Below are positions 46,116 through 61,665 of a DNA stretch of 64,000 nt, piece after piece. The DNA lies in assembly GCF_009730915.1 (NCBI RefSeq), contig NC_052475.1, positions 29,263,016 through 29,327,015 on the forward strand, in the 5' to 3' direction. Positions within the stretch are counted from its first letter, which is position 1. Every line of letters starts with the position of its first letter. Under the pieces are notes generated by a model, which saw only the letters and a list, made by a program, of their open reading frames with translations, did no database searches and had not been told where the DNA came from. The position numbers were made by a program, and so were the translations under genes. Source of the DNA: Dioscorea cayenensis subsp. rotundata. Its lineage: Eukaryota > Streptophyta > Magnoliopsida > Dioscoreales > Dioscoreaceae.

Positions 46116-49100
46116 AAGATGCGGGTGATAGATGATGATGACAACAAAGGTGATGAATATGTGAATGTTCATCAAATTTCCATATGATGGAGCAGTTCTA
46201 ATTCCAGTGATGGTATAAGAGAGGGATTGATTAATATGATGAAATGAAGGCAATGTGGCTTGAATTATGATAAAGTTGGGAGCTTCATTTCCATATATGT
46301 GAAGATGACAATGATACCAAGCATGAAAAAAAACGAAAAGAAAAAGAAAAAGTGATAAGTTGTTAGAAACAGTTGAAGGATAACGTATAAACACTCTCTT
46401 TACTATCCAGGTGGTCCAAAACACAATCTAATGAGTTGTTTGTTTGGGGGTATTTAAGTTGCAAATGATTTCAAATATCCTATTCTTGGAATTTGTTGTT
46501 TGGGATTTATTTGTTTTAAAAACCCCCAAGTAACTGAAAATACATCTTCACCCGATGTGTTTGGACTTGCCGCCTATTTAGATTGTAAAGTCTAATTCTT
46601 TCAACAAGATTGAGCAACTTGAACATCACCATATGTCCCTTGACAACTTTGGGGTGGGGTATGGTAGCTTAGCATCTCCTCAATGGGGTTTTATTTTCAT
46701 CACCCTGGTTTTTAAATCATGAGCATGCACAATTTAATACCATTCATTCATTGTGTTTCATTAATCGCTAACTTGTACGTTAAGGGTTAGTGGAAAGATG
46801 GTCATGTTATAAGATCACGTTGTGTTTGTCAAGGGAGCTTTAAAATTTTTAAAATTTCACTTCTATTGGTTGTATTTAAGGTAAATAATTTAATTATAAA
46901 TTAATATGTAATAATTAATTTTTAAAAATAAAATTAATTAAAATGTACTACAGTGTTAAAATATATGTCTAAACCAAAAATATTTTATAAAATTATGTGA
47001 GGGTAATCTTACTTTTCGGGTATCTTTACAACATATTTACAAATTTAAAACTTACAAATCATCGTCCAGTATAAAATTTTTATGTCTGATTTCCGATTGC
47101 GATACAGCGTAGGATGTATTTTGTCGTTGCAAATCAATCAAAGTAACTGGGTTCGTTGGTGGTAGGCGCATTTTATAGTTCGTTAATGCGGCTTGTAATC
47201 AAATGAAGTATATGAATTGTTATCTTATTCTGTAGTTAGGATGGAATTTATTAGATGATGATCTCAAGGATATGGCTAATGGTATAGGGTATTTTGGTCT
47301 TCAAAACAGCAGGTGATGTCGTAATTTCATGAAGGATTTCAGTACCAAGCCGTATCATAGATGTATAGGTTCCTCTTTTGGGTTCAAGATGGATCATGTT
47401 TTAATAAAAGCAAAATAAATAATAATGCGCGAAACAGCAGGCAAAATAATAAGGAAATAAAGAATCTTCTGTGGAGGTGACGTCCGCGGCACCTGAGAAT
47501 AAAGGAACAGGGAAGAGGTGAAGAAGGACCCCTTCAAAAGAGAATATTTATTTTACTGTTTGTCATGGTTGTTTGTGGCTCACCTTCAGACATGATTTGG
47601 AGTTACTAGAGACAGTCTATATTGATTTGTTTACTTTTAAAAGTATGTAGTTTATACGCTTTATACTTTGCAAAATGGCATTTACAAATAAATATTACTA
47701 CCGAGATAATGAGGTTAGATGTATATACTGAAAGAGAGAGACTATGTATAGTTAAGATTTGCGCACACTGAAAATACCCGTTAAATATATTAGAACATAT
47801 TGTTGGAGGGTACAAATGTGCAATCCGCGAAATCCAGAATTGAAAAGCTTTCCAATGAAGCTACTATATATAGAGAGATGCGATGGTGATTGCTGTAGCA
47901 AAACAACATGGGATACTGTAGCAACAGTGCTAAAATCAAAAGCTTCAACCTACAATTAAGCATGGCACTCTGCATGAGCGTGATTGATATATATGCTATT
48001 CTCAGGCATTCTCATGAGTGTAGTTGTGACATTGTAGACATTGATTTTTATAACCCAATGTGGAAATAAAAACCTATATGCTAGAACAGCTTTAGCACAG
48101 TACGTAGTAGCTGTGATGATTTCTGAAATGTTCAGGGATCTCGATATTCCCCTTTTAATTGCAAAAACAGTATCTAGTAAGATATTATCAAGATTAATAA
48201 AAACATACCAAATGAGACACACGATTTAGCATAGAAACCTCCTCCAAATCTAACGATACTATTGAACCATTAGATCATTTAAAACTTTTCCATTATATTT
48301 AGCATATAACAATGTCTTTTTCTAGATTCAACTAGATTATACAAGGTTAGAGGCATCAACACATTAATAAAATGCTCTCAAACAACACATGTCATCAACA
48401 AAAAGCGTGGTGTTATGGAATTAGGATCAAAGGATGAACTCAATTCAGTTTTTCCCTGAAAAAGGATCCAGGACCACACCGATTGCTGCACAAATTGCAG
48501 GTTAAGCAGTTTAACACAGCTTTATACAAGCATTCATTGCAGCAAAACAAATTCCATGATCTCAATCATGAGTTCAATATAACACAACCTGCAGACTTAG
48601 TAACTAAAACTTAAGGAATTAAATGCAGACATAAACCACCAAACTTCAATATGAACAATCTCACCCAAAACACGTTGCAGCCAAGATGACGCAACGATTC
48701 ACCAAAACCAGAAAATCCCTGAGAGAAACCCAGAAATCCAGAACCTCCCTGCTCCCACACTGGAGAAACCAGGGCCTTCACTTTTTACAAAAGTCAAGCT
48801 GTCCTTTCTTCTTGCCCTTGCCTCTCTTTTATATTCTGTTGATGTACTGGTATAATATACCCTCAGGTCGTGAGCTTATCCTTCTCTCGTCGTCTACTGT
48901 CGATGTGTGTCAACTTCTCTGTCTCTTTGACCATGTGACCCAGCCCTTCTTTTCTTGTTCCTGATGATGATGCCACTCGTTGCTGTGCTACTTCCCTCTC
49001 CTAATCCTGTCTCTTGCTCATCATAATCCTTCAATGACAATGGCACCATATGCTGCTCCATGGTTCCTTCTTCCTCTTCAACTGCTTCTTCTTCCCCTTT

Positions 49101-50918
49101 GTTGACAAATAATTAGAATAGTAGCAGAGTGAGAAGAGCGCCAGGTGAGGTTGAGAAGAGTGGGCGTCTAGTCGATCTTTAAAGGATATCTTTTACGTCG
49201 GGAGAGTGAGAAAAGTGTTATCTTTTATTTATTACGCTTTTCAGTAAATTGATTACTCGACGATCGGATGTAGAATAAGAGTTTGTCTTAGAGGCGGAGT
49301 TCTGCGACATGCGTGTCTCTCTTTTTCTTTGTTTAATTATTGTGTCCAGTAATTGAGTAAGTTTTTATCTTTACTGCTATCTTCATCAAAGCATAAGAAT
49401 CTTTTGAAATGGATTTGCCAAAATTTCTAATTTAGGAGATATGACATCCTTAATTTTAAAACAAACACCATAAATAAGAATGACTCAAAAATATAAAATG
49501 AGTAAAATATGTTTTGGGTTGATTATTAGATTGATCTCCATTTTTTATTAATTTGTGGTATCATATTAATTTAAATGCTCGCAGCTCCATGGCTGGATTA
49601 GCGATGAAAAAGAAAATATATATATATATATATATATGTATCAAAAATACAGAAAAATGCGAGACCTATCATGAAACCAAAATAATAACATTTAATTTAA
49701 AAAAAGAAATCTTATGACTCAATCTTGTCCATATCTATCAATACATACACATAAATATTTTTTATAATTGTTTTTAATAAAATGTAGATTAGCTAAATGT
49801 AAAGATAATAATACAAACATAAATATATCTTTTATTTTATAACTGAGCTAAAATTTGGAACAAGGCACTAATAACTTTTATAATAAAATATATATTTTAT
49901 GACATTACCAAAATATAAACAAATTACAATTAACTTAATTTGGATGTTTAACTAGCCTACTTGATTCAATGGAAATATATTTATATATATAATGAAACAT
50001 TATTACATAAATGGCACCCAATTCATTTCGGATATTTGATATATATATCATGGTGCAGATGTAGTGATCTATGGTCTAATGCAGATCTTACATTCTGAGA
50101 CTCAGTTGGGAGATATCGGGTAGAAATATGGGTATTAATTGTACAGATAGTACCGCGAAACAATCTAGTAGTACAAGATGGGATGAGACTGCGACGTGAT
50201 AAATGATTAAATATGTGCTCATGTCAAACCAATTACATAGATCGTGCCAAAATGTTTTGCGACATTTGGGTAGTTGACCCTGGATCGTCCTCTTTTGCGA
50301 CACGATTTGGTTTTACTGAGCGTTTTTAACTTTTTGGTTTATTTAGTGTAGATTATTGCAATTGTTCCATAACCAAAATTAAACTGACTATGTATCTGAA
50401 ATTTATGATGTCTAATACTAGCATATGTAATAGTGTTATTTTAATATACGTAATATGTAAATCCATAATGTCGTAGCAGTTCGAGGTTGGTTTCTTCCGA
50501 TAAAGACACTAATCATTCTTGGGAGGACTTTACTTATTAATGAATAAGCAATCATTAGAGTCTCTTAAAAATTGTGATATGAGTATTTACAAAAGCGAGA
50601 CTTAAACTAATAATAATAAATAAATAATAGATTTTATAGATATTAGCGTTATTTTCTCTCCTAACTTTATTTCAGCTTCTAAATTAAAAATTCATATATA
50701 TGACCAAAGGCTCATAGCCCAGCTAGTAGATTGATCTTGTGCTACGAAAAACAAAGTGGGGCATTCAAAAGTCTTCGAATTGAGACTTGTTGAAAGCGAT
50801 AATGATAACGGGTCTTTGATTGTGAAGTCACCGGACTCATCTACTAAAATCACTTTCAAGATGGAGGGTATATAGTTTGAGATGACTTAGTGCATATAAC
50901 GCTTATGTATGCTTTCAT

Positions 50919-50973
<55 letters not shown>

Positions 50974-51230
50974 TTTAAAAAGGCATGCTATGATTCACAT
51001 TATATGAGCTTCCTCTTATTTAAGTTGCTTGCCATTAGTCAAAGAAGAACACTAATTTAGAGAAAAATGTCAAAATAGTTGAGCAGATTTTGTTGAATTT
51101 GAATAATATGAGATAATATTAAATTTCAGTAGAAAACATTCCCAGCAAAAAGCCAAAGTCCACAATTAGTGCATCATTTTTTCCTTCTCGAAGTATGTGT
51201 TCTTTTCTTTTTAAACAATCTTCTTCAACC

Positions 51231-51272
<42 letters not shown>

Positions 51273-51556
51273 TTTGATAAAGTGGATCATTACCCGAGAG
51301 TAGTTGACTTGGGTCAAGGCTTTTACACTCTAACCAAGCACACCATGGAATGGAAACACTGGAAACGTAGTAGTTGAAATGTCCCTTATGAAGAAGATTC
51401 TATGGAATATTTATATGAAAATAATTGAATGAGCAGGTCAGCGCAAAATGGCCACAAGATTAGTCTTTATAAATTTTCTAATGGTCTTTAAATATCTATA
51501 TATATAAAAGGTAATGGTCTTTAAATAGTGCGAGGCAATGTTCATTGTCCATTAAT
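46116..51556. other. Intergenic DNA with unassigned TE debris
   Basis: No gene is recognised. 47800-47940 has repeated GCTGTAGCAAAAC/ACTGTAGCAACAG words of the type seen in LTR retrotransposons. On minus, 49099-48960 reads a short frame rich in Glu (EEEAVEEEEG). 49090-49400 is moderately GC-rich, non-coding. A 50-bp TA run lies at 50922-50971 and shorter TA runs near 49619 and 51237. Confidence 0.45.
50922..50971. repeat. (TA)n microsatellite, about 50 bp
   Basis: Uninterrupted TA repeat, the longest one in the window. Confidence 0.98.
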
Positions 51557-53340
51557 TATTATTATTATTATTATTATTTTTGAAAATGTGGATAAACCAC
51601 TTCGATTAAAGACCCGAAAGCGAGAATAGGATCACGGGTGCTTGCACGAAGCCGGATGAGACCGACCACTAGAAGGTGTGTACAAAAAGCAAATAAACCA
51701 ACAACAAGAAAACATAAACAACACGGGGAAAAAAAGGAAAAAGAAAGCCTCCTAGCACCACTGCACCCAGACAACGAGATAGTACTCAAGATCGTCTGAC
51801 TCGGCACTAGAGCCAGCGTGCTCCTCGGGGACCACATACGGATCGTGAACCCAGAAAGTCCAGGCTACGGCGAACGTTCCCCATGGCCTCCTCAAGTTTC
51901 CCCTTGTTTCCCTCTGCACAGTTAAAATACCAGGACAATAACAAGAGATCAATTTTGATGATAAAGGTATGTTCAGGCACAACATTGGCATTAAAGATAA
52001 TATGCATTTACGCCGGTACGCAGATCCCACCACAAGTGCTTTCACTAATAAATCCCCAAAAAACCGGCGAGGGTTGCGCGTTCCCTCCATGCGACCCAAA
52101 GATCGTGCGCAAGGAGGAGAGTTCGGGCGGCTTAAACAATAAAACAAAATAATCCTAAATTCTACGAACATAAGGACAACTCAGGAAGAGATGATCCACC
52201 GTTTCAATCGCTGAATGACAAAAGACTACAAGTAGCGGTGAGTGAGTTTGTTACATTTTTCTCCAGCTAAATTCTCCAAAGTGATGACCCTATTCTTCCA
52301 CACAAGCCAATTAAGCAAAGTAATTTTTTAGGGCAAGGCTTGCGCCAAAAGAAACCAGCGATTTGGGACATCGGCGCTTGCTAGTCGCTAAAGAAACAAT
52401 AGAAGGATTTAACTAAGTAAAGACCATTACCCGTAAGCGCCCAACTTTTCTTATCACACCTATCCCCCTATGCACTTGTAAGCGTTCCAAAACTTGTGAC
52501 CCACAGGCGTTAGACGAGCAAGCCCTCAGTAGGAAAGAGCAGAGCTCGACGCCTATACCGTTAGGAAAATGCACTCTGACCCTGAAATTCCTCAGGCCAC
52601 AAACTAACTAGGGAGTAACTCCATTAAAGTCAGCGATCGCTTCCAAAAGGTTGTCTTAGCCCGAATTGATGAAGTGCCGATCGTCCTCTAGCGCTTTTGT
52701 GAGGCGGTCGGTAACCCCTATCAGGAAGAAGACATCCTACCCGAGTATCCTAGGGAAAAGATGCCATCGGCTAACCCATTGTTGAATTATACTGACAGTC
52801 GCTCCAGCACCGATTATTGTCCATCAAAAACTACCACCACTTCACCGATGGCGAATTAAAAAACTCGCAAGTCGATACACGACCCCTGCTCGTGCGGTAG
52901 CGCAGATTCTTCCAACCAACCAGCGACATTTAGGGTGCTCGATATCACGCCGGACCGCTGGGGAACTCACGCTTAAAAATAATCCAACTTTTTGATAACC
53001 CATTCGAAGTTTAAATATGGGACATCCAATCGTTGGAATCGCGAGGCGAGAGCGAGTTAACCAACGTCGATGCGCACACAAAGGCAGTGCCTAACCTTCC
53101 GGGATGAAAACCGCCTCCGCACTCTTTGTATCAACTCCTCCCAATCCACGTCTCTGAGGGCCTCCTCCCCACAATAGGAGCGTCGAAGATAAGTCATCGG
53201 AAGATAGCCAACATCACATTGAGAGTGGCGGCGGCTCCTACTGCGAGCTCCCCATCTTGCTAGAATAAAGGCAAGTTTTGCAAAAATTAGATCGCATGAC
53301 CAGGTCAAGTACTTTCGAATAGGAGCGAGAATGAGCTTAA
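51557..53340 (-). mobile_element. 5'-truncated, degenerate LINE (3' half)
   Basis: Minus strand. The 3' end is GTGGTTTATCCACATTTTC followed by an AAT repeat (51557-51577). Going 5', LLLLSWYFNCAEG and VRRSLDFLGS (about 51950-51860) match ILSWFSAAPEG and VRRSLVFIGP in the 58.3-59.4 kb LINE. LLNWLVWKNRVITLENLA (about 52265-52320) is its zf-RVT region, like ILNWLAWKNKILSLENLA there. LPMTYL and DVDWEELIQRVRRRFSSRK (about 53100-53200) belong to the post-RT region. Stops and shifts are frequent. The 5' end near 53340 is approximate. Confidence 0.75.
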
Positions 53341-53689
53341 TAATTCGGAGATCCTCAAAGCCCCGTTAATAATTAAAGAGATCATCCAGCGTAGTGAAGA
53401 TTGCACTTCCTACTCCATTAATTATTGCAACCGATTACATTATTTTGTATATTAATAATATATTAACAACTAATAAAGCTGTTTAACTCATGTTACAAAT
53501 CCTTTTTAAGTATTATAGATAGTTCCTCTTGTGAAGTTGATAGCAACCAAATTAATAAATAACAATGTGAAGTATGTACTAAATCATTTTTGTTTGACAA
53601 AGTAAATTTTTGATTTATAGAGAAAATTAAAGCAATTGGAATCTAAAATGGAGTGGTATACTCTTTTATAATTTAGAAAAATATTTTTA
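53341..53689. other. Short intergenic spacer
   Basis: AT-rich DNA between the LINE remnant and the next element. Nothing recognisable. Confidence 0.5.
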
Positions 53690-54290
53690 GTCCACGAAAG
53701 TTTCAAAATATCTCGAGAGACACTCTAACATTTGAATTCTAGCGAGAGCATGTCCCTCCTTTTTTGATGGTTCACTTTTCAATTCTCATAGTTTACTTTT
53801 CGATTAATCACTGACTCTAGTTAATTTATTCTGTTTTTACAACATGTACTTCACTTTAAAATATATAGTTTCAATTTTAACGTATCGTTGTTTTTGTTTA
53901 ATACATAAATTTTTCACTAATATATAGCACATTTTGCGTTTAAAAATTTGACTTTTTCGAACTTAAAATTATGGGTTTACGCTTAAAATTTGGTGTTTTA
54001 AACAACTACATAAGTTTTTCACTTAACGTATAGCACGTTTGCGTTTAAAAGTTGACTTTTTCAGCAAAATTATGGGTTTACGCTTAAAATTTGTTGTTTT
54101 CGCTAAAAGCGAAAAGCACGAATTAACATCCATTACGCTATGTCAACGTCAATCAGCTTTATGTCGGAACGAGTGCGAAAAATAACACTGTCGGAAAAGA
54201 AAGAAATGGCCTTTTTAAAATACTTCAAAGTCGTGGGGTTTTTGTAAATACCGAACTTTGGAGGGACTTTTTGTTCGTTCAGGTATAATT
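53690..54290. mobile_element. Short non-autonomous element related to the 21-27 kb MULE
   Basis: The left side (TTTTTAGTCCACGAAAGTTTCAAAATATC) and the reverse complement of the right side (AATTATACCTGAACGAACAAAAAGTCCCTCC, with CCCCACGACTTTGAAG further in) have the composition of the terminal regions of the 21-27 kb element. The interior carries the same words, GCGTTTAAAA and ACGCTTAAAAT. A tandem duplication of about 104 bp occupies 53904-54100. It has no coding capacity. Exact ends and target-site duplication are not resolved. Confidence 0.45.
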
Positions 54291-54872
54291 TATCATAACA
54301 TTAAAGCTAACATGTTACATGTTTATAAGATATTTGTCTAATTTATTTATTTATTTTTTGAAAAAACAACCAACACCGACAAAGAAGAAATAGACAGGTA
54401 TAAATCGTAATAATTAAAGGGTGGATTAACGATCTCTTAGAGATAAATTTTTCCATGCCATACAATATTAGAGGAAAAAGAAACATTGTTTCTTTTTAAG
54501 GAACCCACACCAAGATCATAATCCTTCTTACCATGTAATTATGGAGAGAGAAAAGCACATCGAGAACCAATAAACAATCGTGATGAAAATAAATATTGTG
54601 TGAACAAACATCGTAGGAGTAAAAGTTTTAAACCATCACTCGTTTGTGTACTTTGTGATAAATTACCACTTTACTTCGATGATTTCTTGCTGATTTATTT
54701 ATTCAAAAACAAACACAAAAATAAAAGTAAAAAGTTTGTTAAAACAAAGATATTTATTTGTTCAAAATAAGACATTTATTTCTTTGGTTCCTCAACTTCA
54801 AATGGAAATAATATAGGGTACAGTGGTTTATCAATTATTTTTTTTAAAAAGTTACAGTAATCTTACTACTAT
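54291..54872. other. AT-rich spacer downstream of the receptor kinase
   Basis: 3' flank of the kinase gene (on -). 54345-54410 starts with T-rich DNA and may be another short LINE 3' end. No gene is seen. Confidence 0.5.
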
Positions 54873-58097
<3,225 letters not shown>

Positions 58098-58348
58098 GGG
58101 CCATGCTATTGTGTTCTTGAACTTCTTGTGTGGTTGGTTGAAGAGAATGGTATGTTTTTGTAGGGAGATAAATCAGAGCTGATGCATTATTTAATTGACT
58201 TCCTTGCTTTCTTCTCTTCATATTATGAGCAAACTGAGTCATTTAAAAATTTTTAAAAATTGCTTCCACGTCTTTATTTCCATTTTTTTCCCTTTGTTGA
58301 TTTGTTTATTAATAATAATACCATCAATGAATATTTGAATTTTGAAAA
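58098..58348 (-). promoter_or_regulatory. Upstream region of the receptor kinase, up to a LINE 3' end
   Basis: About 250 bp separates the start codon from the LINE remnant. On the minus strand AATTAAATAATGCATCAG (near 58177-58194) is the nearest TATA-like site. It is weak, so the promoter assignment is tentative. Confidence 0.3.
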
Positions 58349-59395
58349 AAAGTGGATAAACCACGTTCATTAAAAACCAAAATAACAGAATACAACAGAA
58401 GTCCACTAGATGTGGAGCAACAAAAACAAGCACCAAAATGGAGGAACAACGGGTCTCCTCCTAATCCAGTAAAAACAAAAACCAGCTACCCCATACTATC
58501 CTCCTGAGCCTCCTCAGTCGAGTGAGCGGTCTCCGCCTCCTCAACCTGAGGTCCGATGAACACAAGACTACGCCGAACGGCAGAGATGGTATCATCAAGG
58601 GTCGATCTCAGTCCCTCTGGAGCTGCAGAGAACCACGACAAAATGCATAGATCAGTCTTAACTAACACATCAAGCGGGTTCACACAAATACCAGCATGAA
58701 TAACATTATTTCTTGCAAGCCAAATTGACCACACATAAGCTTTAATCACCCCATCCCCCATCACACGTATCGAGGGTCGAAGGGCTGTCCTCCAATCCCC
58801 CCACAGTATTGCCATCGAAGTCGGAAGAGGGGGTAGCAGGGTAATCCTGCTAAGCTTTGTCCAAACTTCGATAGCAAAACGGCAATGAAGGAACAAGTGA
58901 TCAACAGATTCTGAAGCAGAGTGGCAAAGGACACAAGTATCCGACGGCAGTCTATTACACCTACGTCTAGCGAGGTTTTCGAGGGACAGGATCTTATTCT
59001 TCCAAGCCAACCAGTTGAGAATATTAACCTTCCTAGGACAAGGACCTTTCCAGAAGGTTTTAGCCAACGAGCATCGAAGACCCTCATCATTCAGGAAATC
59101 ATAAAAGATTTTACTGAGAAACAACCATTAGCAGTCAAGCTCCAGAATCTGTTGTCCTTATCAGAGCCAGACGCAAATTGAAGCTTGTCATGTAACTGCG
59201 TAGCAGCAGGATCATCAGTGAAAGGAGGACAGTTGAGAAGATGAGCCAACTCGAACACAGTGTCATCCTGCCTCAAAGTGTTCAGGAAAGCATTAGGCCA
59301 CAGCTGCATGGGTGCAAGGCCATTGAACCAGTGATCCTTCCAAAACAAGGTTTCCATACCAGAAATAACTTTCACCTTGACGCACACACAGAAAG
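58349..59395 (-). mobile_element. LINE 3' part, cut by the assembly gap
   Basis: Minus strand. A frame from the gap edge (ETLFWKDHWFNG, SGSDKDNRFWSLTANGCFSVKSF) shifts near 59100 and continues FYDFLNDEG, then a zf-RVT region: KGPCPRKVNILNWLAWKNK, CVLCHSASESVDHLFLHC, then WSIWLARNNVIHAG and the tail VRRSLVFIGP, with stop at about 58486. The 3' UTR ends TTAATGAACGTGGTTTATCCAC plus T-rich sequence at 58349-58372. It belongs to the same family as 51.56-53.34 kb but is better preserved, so it is younger. Its 5' part lies in the gap. Confidence 0.85.
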
Positions 59396-60395
59396 NNNNN
59401 NNNNNNNNNNNNNNNNNNNNNNNNNNNNNNNNNNNNNNNNNNNNNNNNNNNNNNNNNNNNNNNNNNNNNNNNNNNNNNNNNNNNNNNNNNNNNNNNNNNN
59501 NNNNNNNNNNNNNNNNNNNNNNNNNNNNNNNNNNNNNNNNNNNNNNNNNNNNNNNNNNNNNNNNNNNNNNNNNNNNNNNNNNNNNNNNNNNNNNNNNNNN
59601 NNNNNNNNNNNNNNNNNNNNNNNNNNNNNNNNNNNNNNNNNNNNNNNNNNNNNNNNNNNNNNNNNNNNNNNNNNNNNNNNNNNNNNNNNNNNNNNNNNNN
59701 NNNNNNNNNNNNNNNNNNNNNNNNNNNNNNNNNNNNNNNNNNNNNNNNNNNNNNNNNNNNNNNNNNNNNNNNNNNNNNNNNNNNNNNNNNNNNNNNNNNN
59801 NNNNNNNNNNNNNNNNNNNNNNNNNNNNNNNNNNNNNNNNNNNNNNNNNNNNNNNNNNNNNNNNNNNNNNNNNNNNNNNNNNNNNNNNNNNNNNNNNNNN
59901 NNNNNNNNNNNNNNNNNNNNNNNNNNNNNNNNNNNNNNNNNNNNNNNNNNNNNNNNNNNNNNNNNNNNNNNNNNNNNNNNNNNNNNNNNNNNNNNNNNNN
60001 NNNNNNNNNNNNNNNNNNNNNNNNNNNNNNNNNNNNNNNNNNNNNNNNNNNNNNNNNNNNNNNNNNNNNNNNNNNNNNNNNNNNNNNNNNNNNNNNNNNN
60101 NNNNNNNNNNNNNNNNNNNNNNNNNNNNNNNNNNNNNNNNNNNNNNNNNNNNNNNNNNNNNNNNNNNNNNNNNNNNNNNNNNNNNNNNNNNNNNNNNNNN
60201 NNNNNNNNNNNNNNNNNNNNNNNNNNNNNNNNNNNNNNNNNNNNNNNNNNNNNNNNNNNNNNNNNNNNNNNNNNNNNNNNNNNNNNNNNNNNNNNNNNNN
60301 NNNNNNNNNNNNNNNNNNNNNNNNNNNNNNNNNNNNNNNNNNNNNNNNNNNNNNNNNNNNNNNNNNNNNNNNNNNNNNNNNNNNNNNNNNNNNNN
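59396..60395. other. Assembly gap, 1000 N
   Basis: Exactly 1000 unknown bases. The LINE remnant runs directly into it, which suggests the gap was caused by the repeat. Confidence 1.
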
Positions 60396-60715
60396 TTATT
60401 GGCTTTCTTTCACTGCATCACATTATTTTTTAATAAGTTTTCTTCTTCAGAGCCATCAATGACATGAATCTCATATCTTCTCATGATCATCCATCAAGAT
60501 ATATCATTGAACTTTGAGAATAATTATTGAACACAAAAACAACACAAAACAAAATTAAAATCTTAATAAAAAAAATAAACAACTTAATTAGAAATTAATG
60601 ATCAAACAAGAAAACTGGTTTAATTCTTCACAACAAGAACTCAAAATCAATTTCCAATATATATGATCAAATTAAGCCATGCATATGCATGTATGATCAT
60701 GTGATAATTGGTCTT
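60396..60715. other. AT-rich DNA, probable 3' flank
   Basis: Nothing recognisable apart from the probable 3' UTR of the small gene that follows on the minus strand. Confidence 0.5.
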
Positions 60716-61351
60716 CTACTTCTGGTCTTGAACAGCAACTCCATTGACAAAGTTATCAAAGTTAGAATCCTCAATGATTTGAAGCCAACATTGATGAAGA
60801 AAATCAAAGCTTTTAACTTCTCTAAACCCACAAAAACAAACCAAAAAAGTCATTAATTAGACATGAATGTATGCATGCATGCAGAAAAACTAATTAGTAA
60901 TTCATATGTGCTTAATTACCTTCCGTAACAACTAGTCTGTAGATCCTTTTGGCTAAATCTTGGACCTTCATCATGTCCTTCACATACAATTTCTCCCTTC
61001 TCATCTTTATAACAAACTATTCCTTCTTCTTGATCTTCATAAACCTGAAAGCAAAAACAGAATATATAATCATATATATATATATATATACATAGAATTA
61101 AGAACATATATAAAGTATGGAATAATATTTAATGGAAGAGGAGAAAAATGGCAAACTTTGATGGAAATTGAAGACTTGGTTGAGAGAAGACTTGTGTGTT
61201 TGCTTTGTTGTTTGCCATGATCTTTGTGAAGCATAAGAACAGTGGACAAGGTCTTGTTAGTCTTTGTTGGATTAATGATCATCATCAAGGTTGGTGAAGA
61301 TGAAGAAGAACATGTGTTCATGGCCATTGATGGGTGGAGAAGAAGAAGCAT
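60716..61351 (-). CDS. Small conserved plant protein of unknown function, 133-141 aa
   Basis: Three exons on minus: 61351-61157, 61044-60920 and 60821-60716. Phases agree (195, 125 and 106 bases; 426 in all). ATG 61351 gives 141 aa and ATG 61327 (MAMNTCSS) gives 133 aa; the choice is open. The first part is Ser/Thr-rich and basic, resembling an organelle transit region. The core is VYEDQEEGIVCYKDEKGEIV followed by CEGHDEGPRF, and the end is FLHQCWLQIIEDSNF and GVAVQDQK. I recall plant proteins of this pattern (Arabidopsis At2g30230 type) that have no established function; this match is from memory. The first donor (AAA/GTTTGCC) is weak, but the phase and the join K/VYEDQ fit. No domain of known activity is visible. 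Confidence 0.65.
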
Positions 61352-61627
61352 AGGTAGAGCTTGAAGATGATCAAAATGATCTCATGAGGAATGAGAACTT
61401 TGAGTCATTCTTAATTAACTTAATTCTGATTCAATGCAAACTATTGGCTAATGGTCTATTCCATCATTTCATAGTTTTTATCATCCTTGGATTATTATAC
61501 TATTCTCTCTATCCTTATCTTCTAATCCAAACCTTTGTTTATTGGAATTCCTTGTGGCCATAAACCTCCACCACCTTTTAATAATCTTGTTATTGTTGGT
61601 GCTTAACTAATATCCATGTATTTTTTT

Positions 61628-61665
<38 letters not shown>

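Noticed and set aside
45606..46424. Minus-strand open frame of 272 codons
   Set aside because: Low-complexity Pro/Ser/His-rich translation with no family resemblance, no splice context and a likely TE remnant on the other strand.
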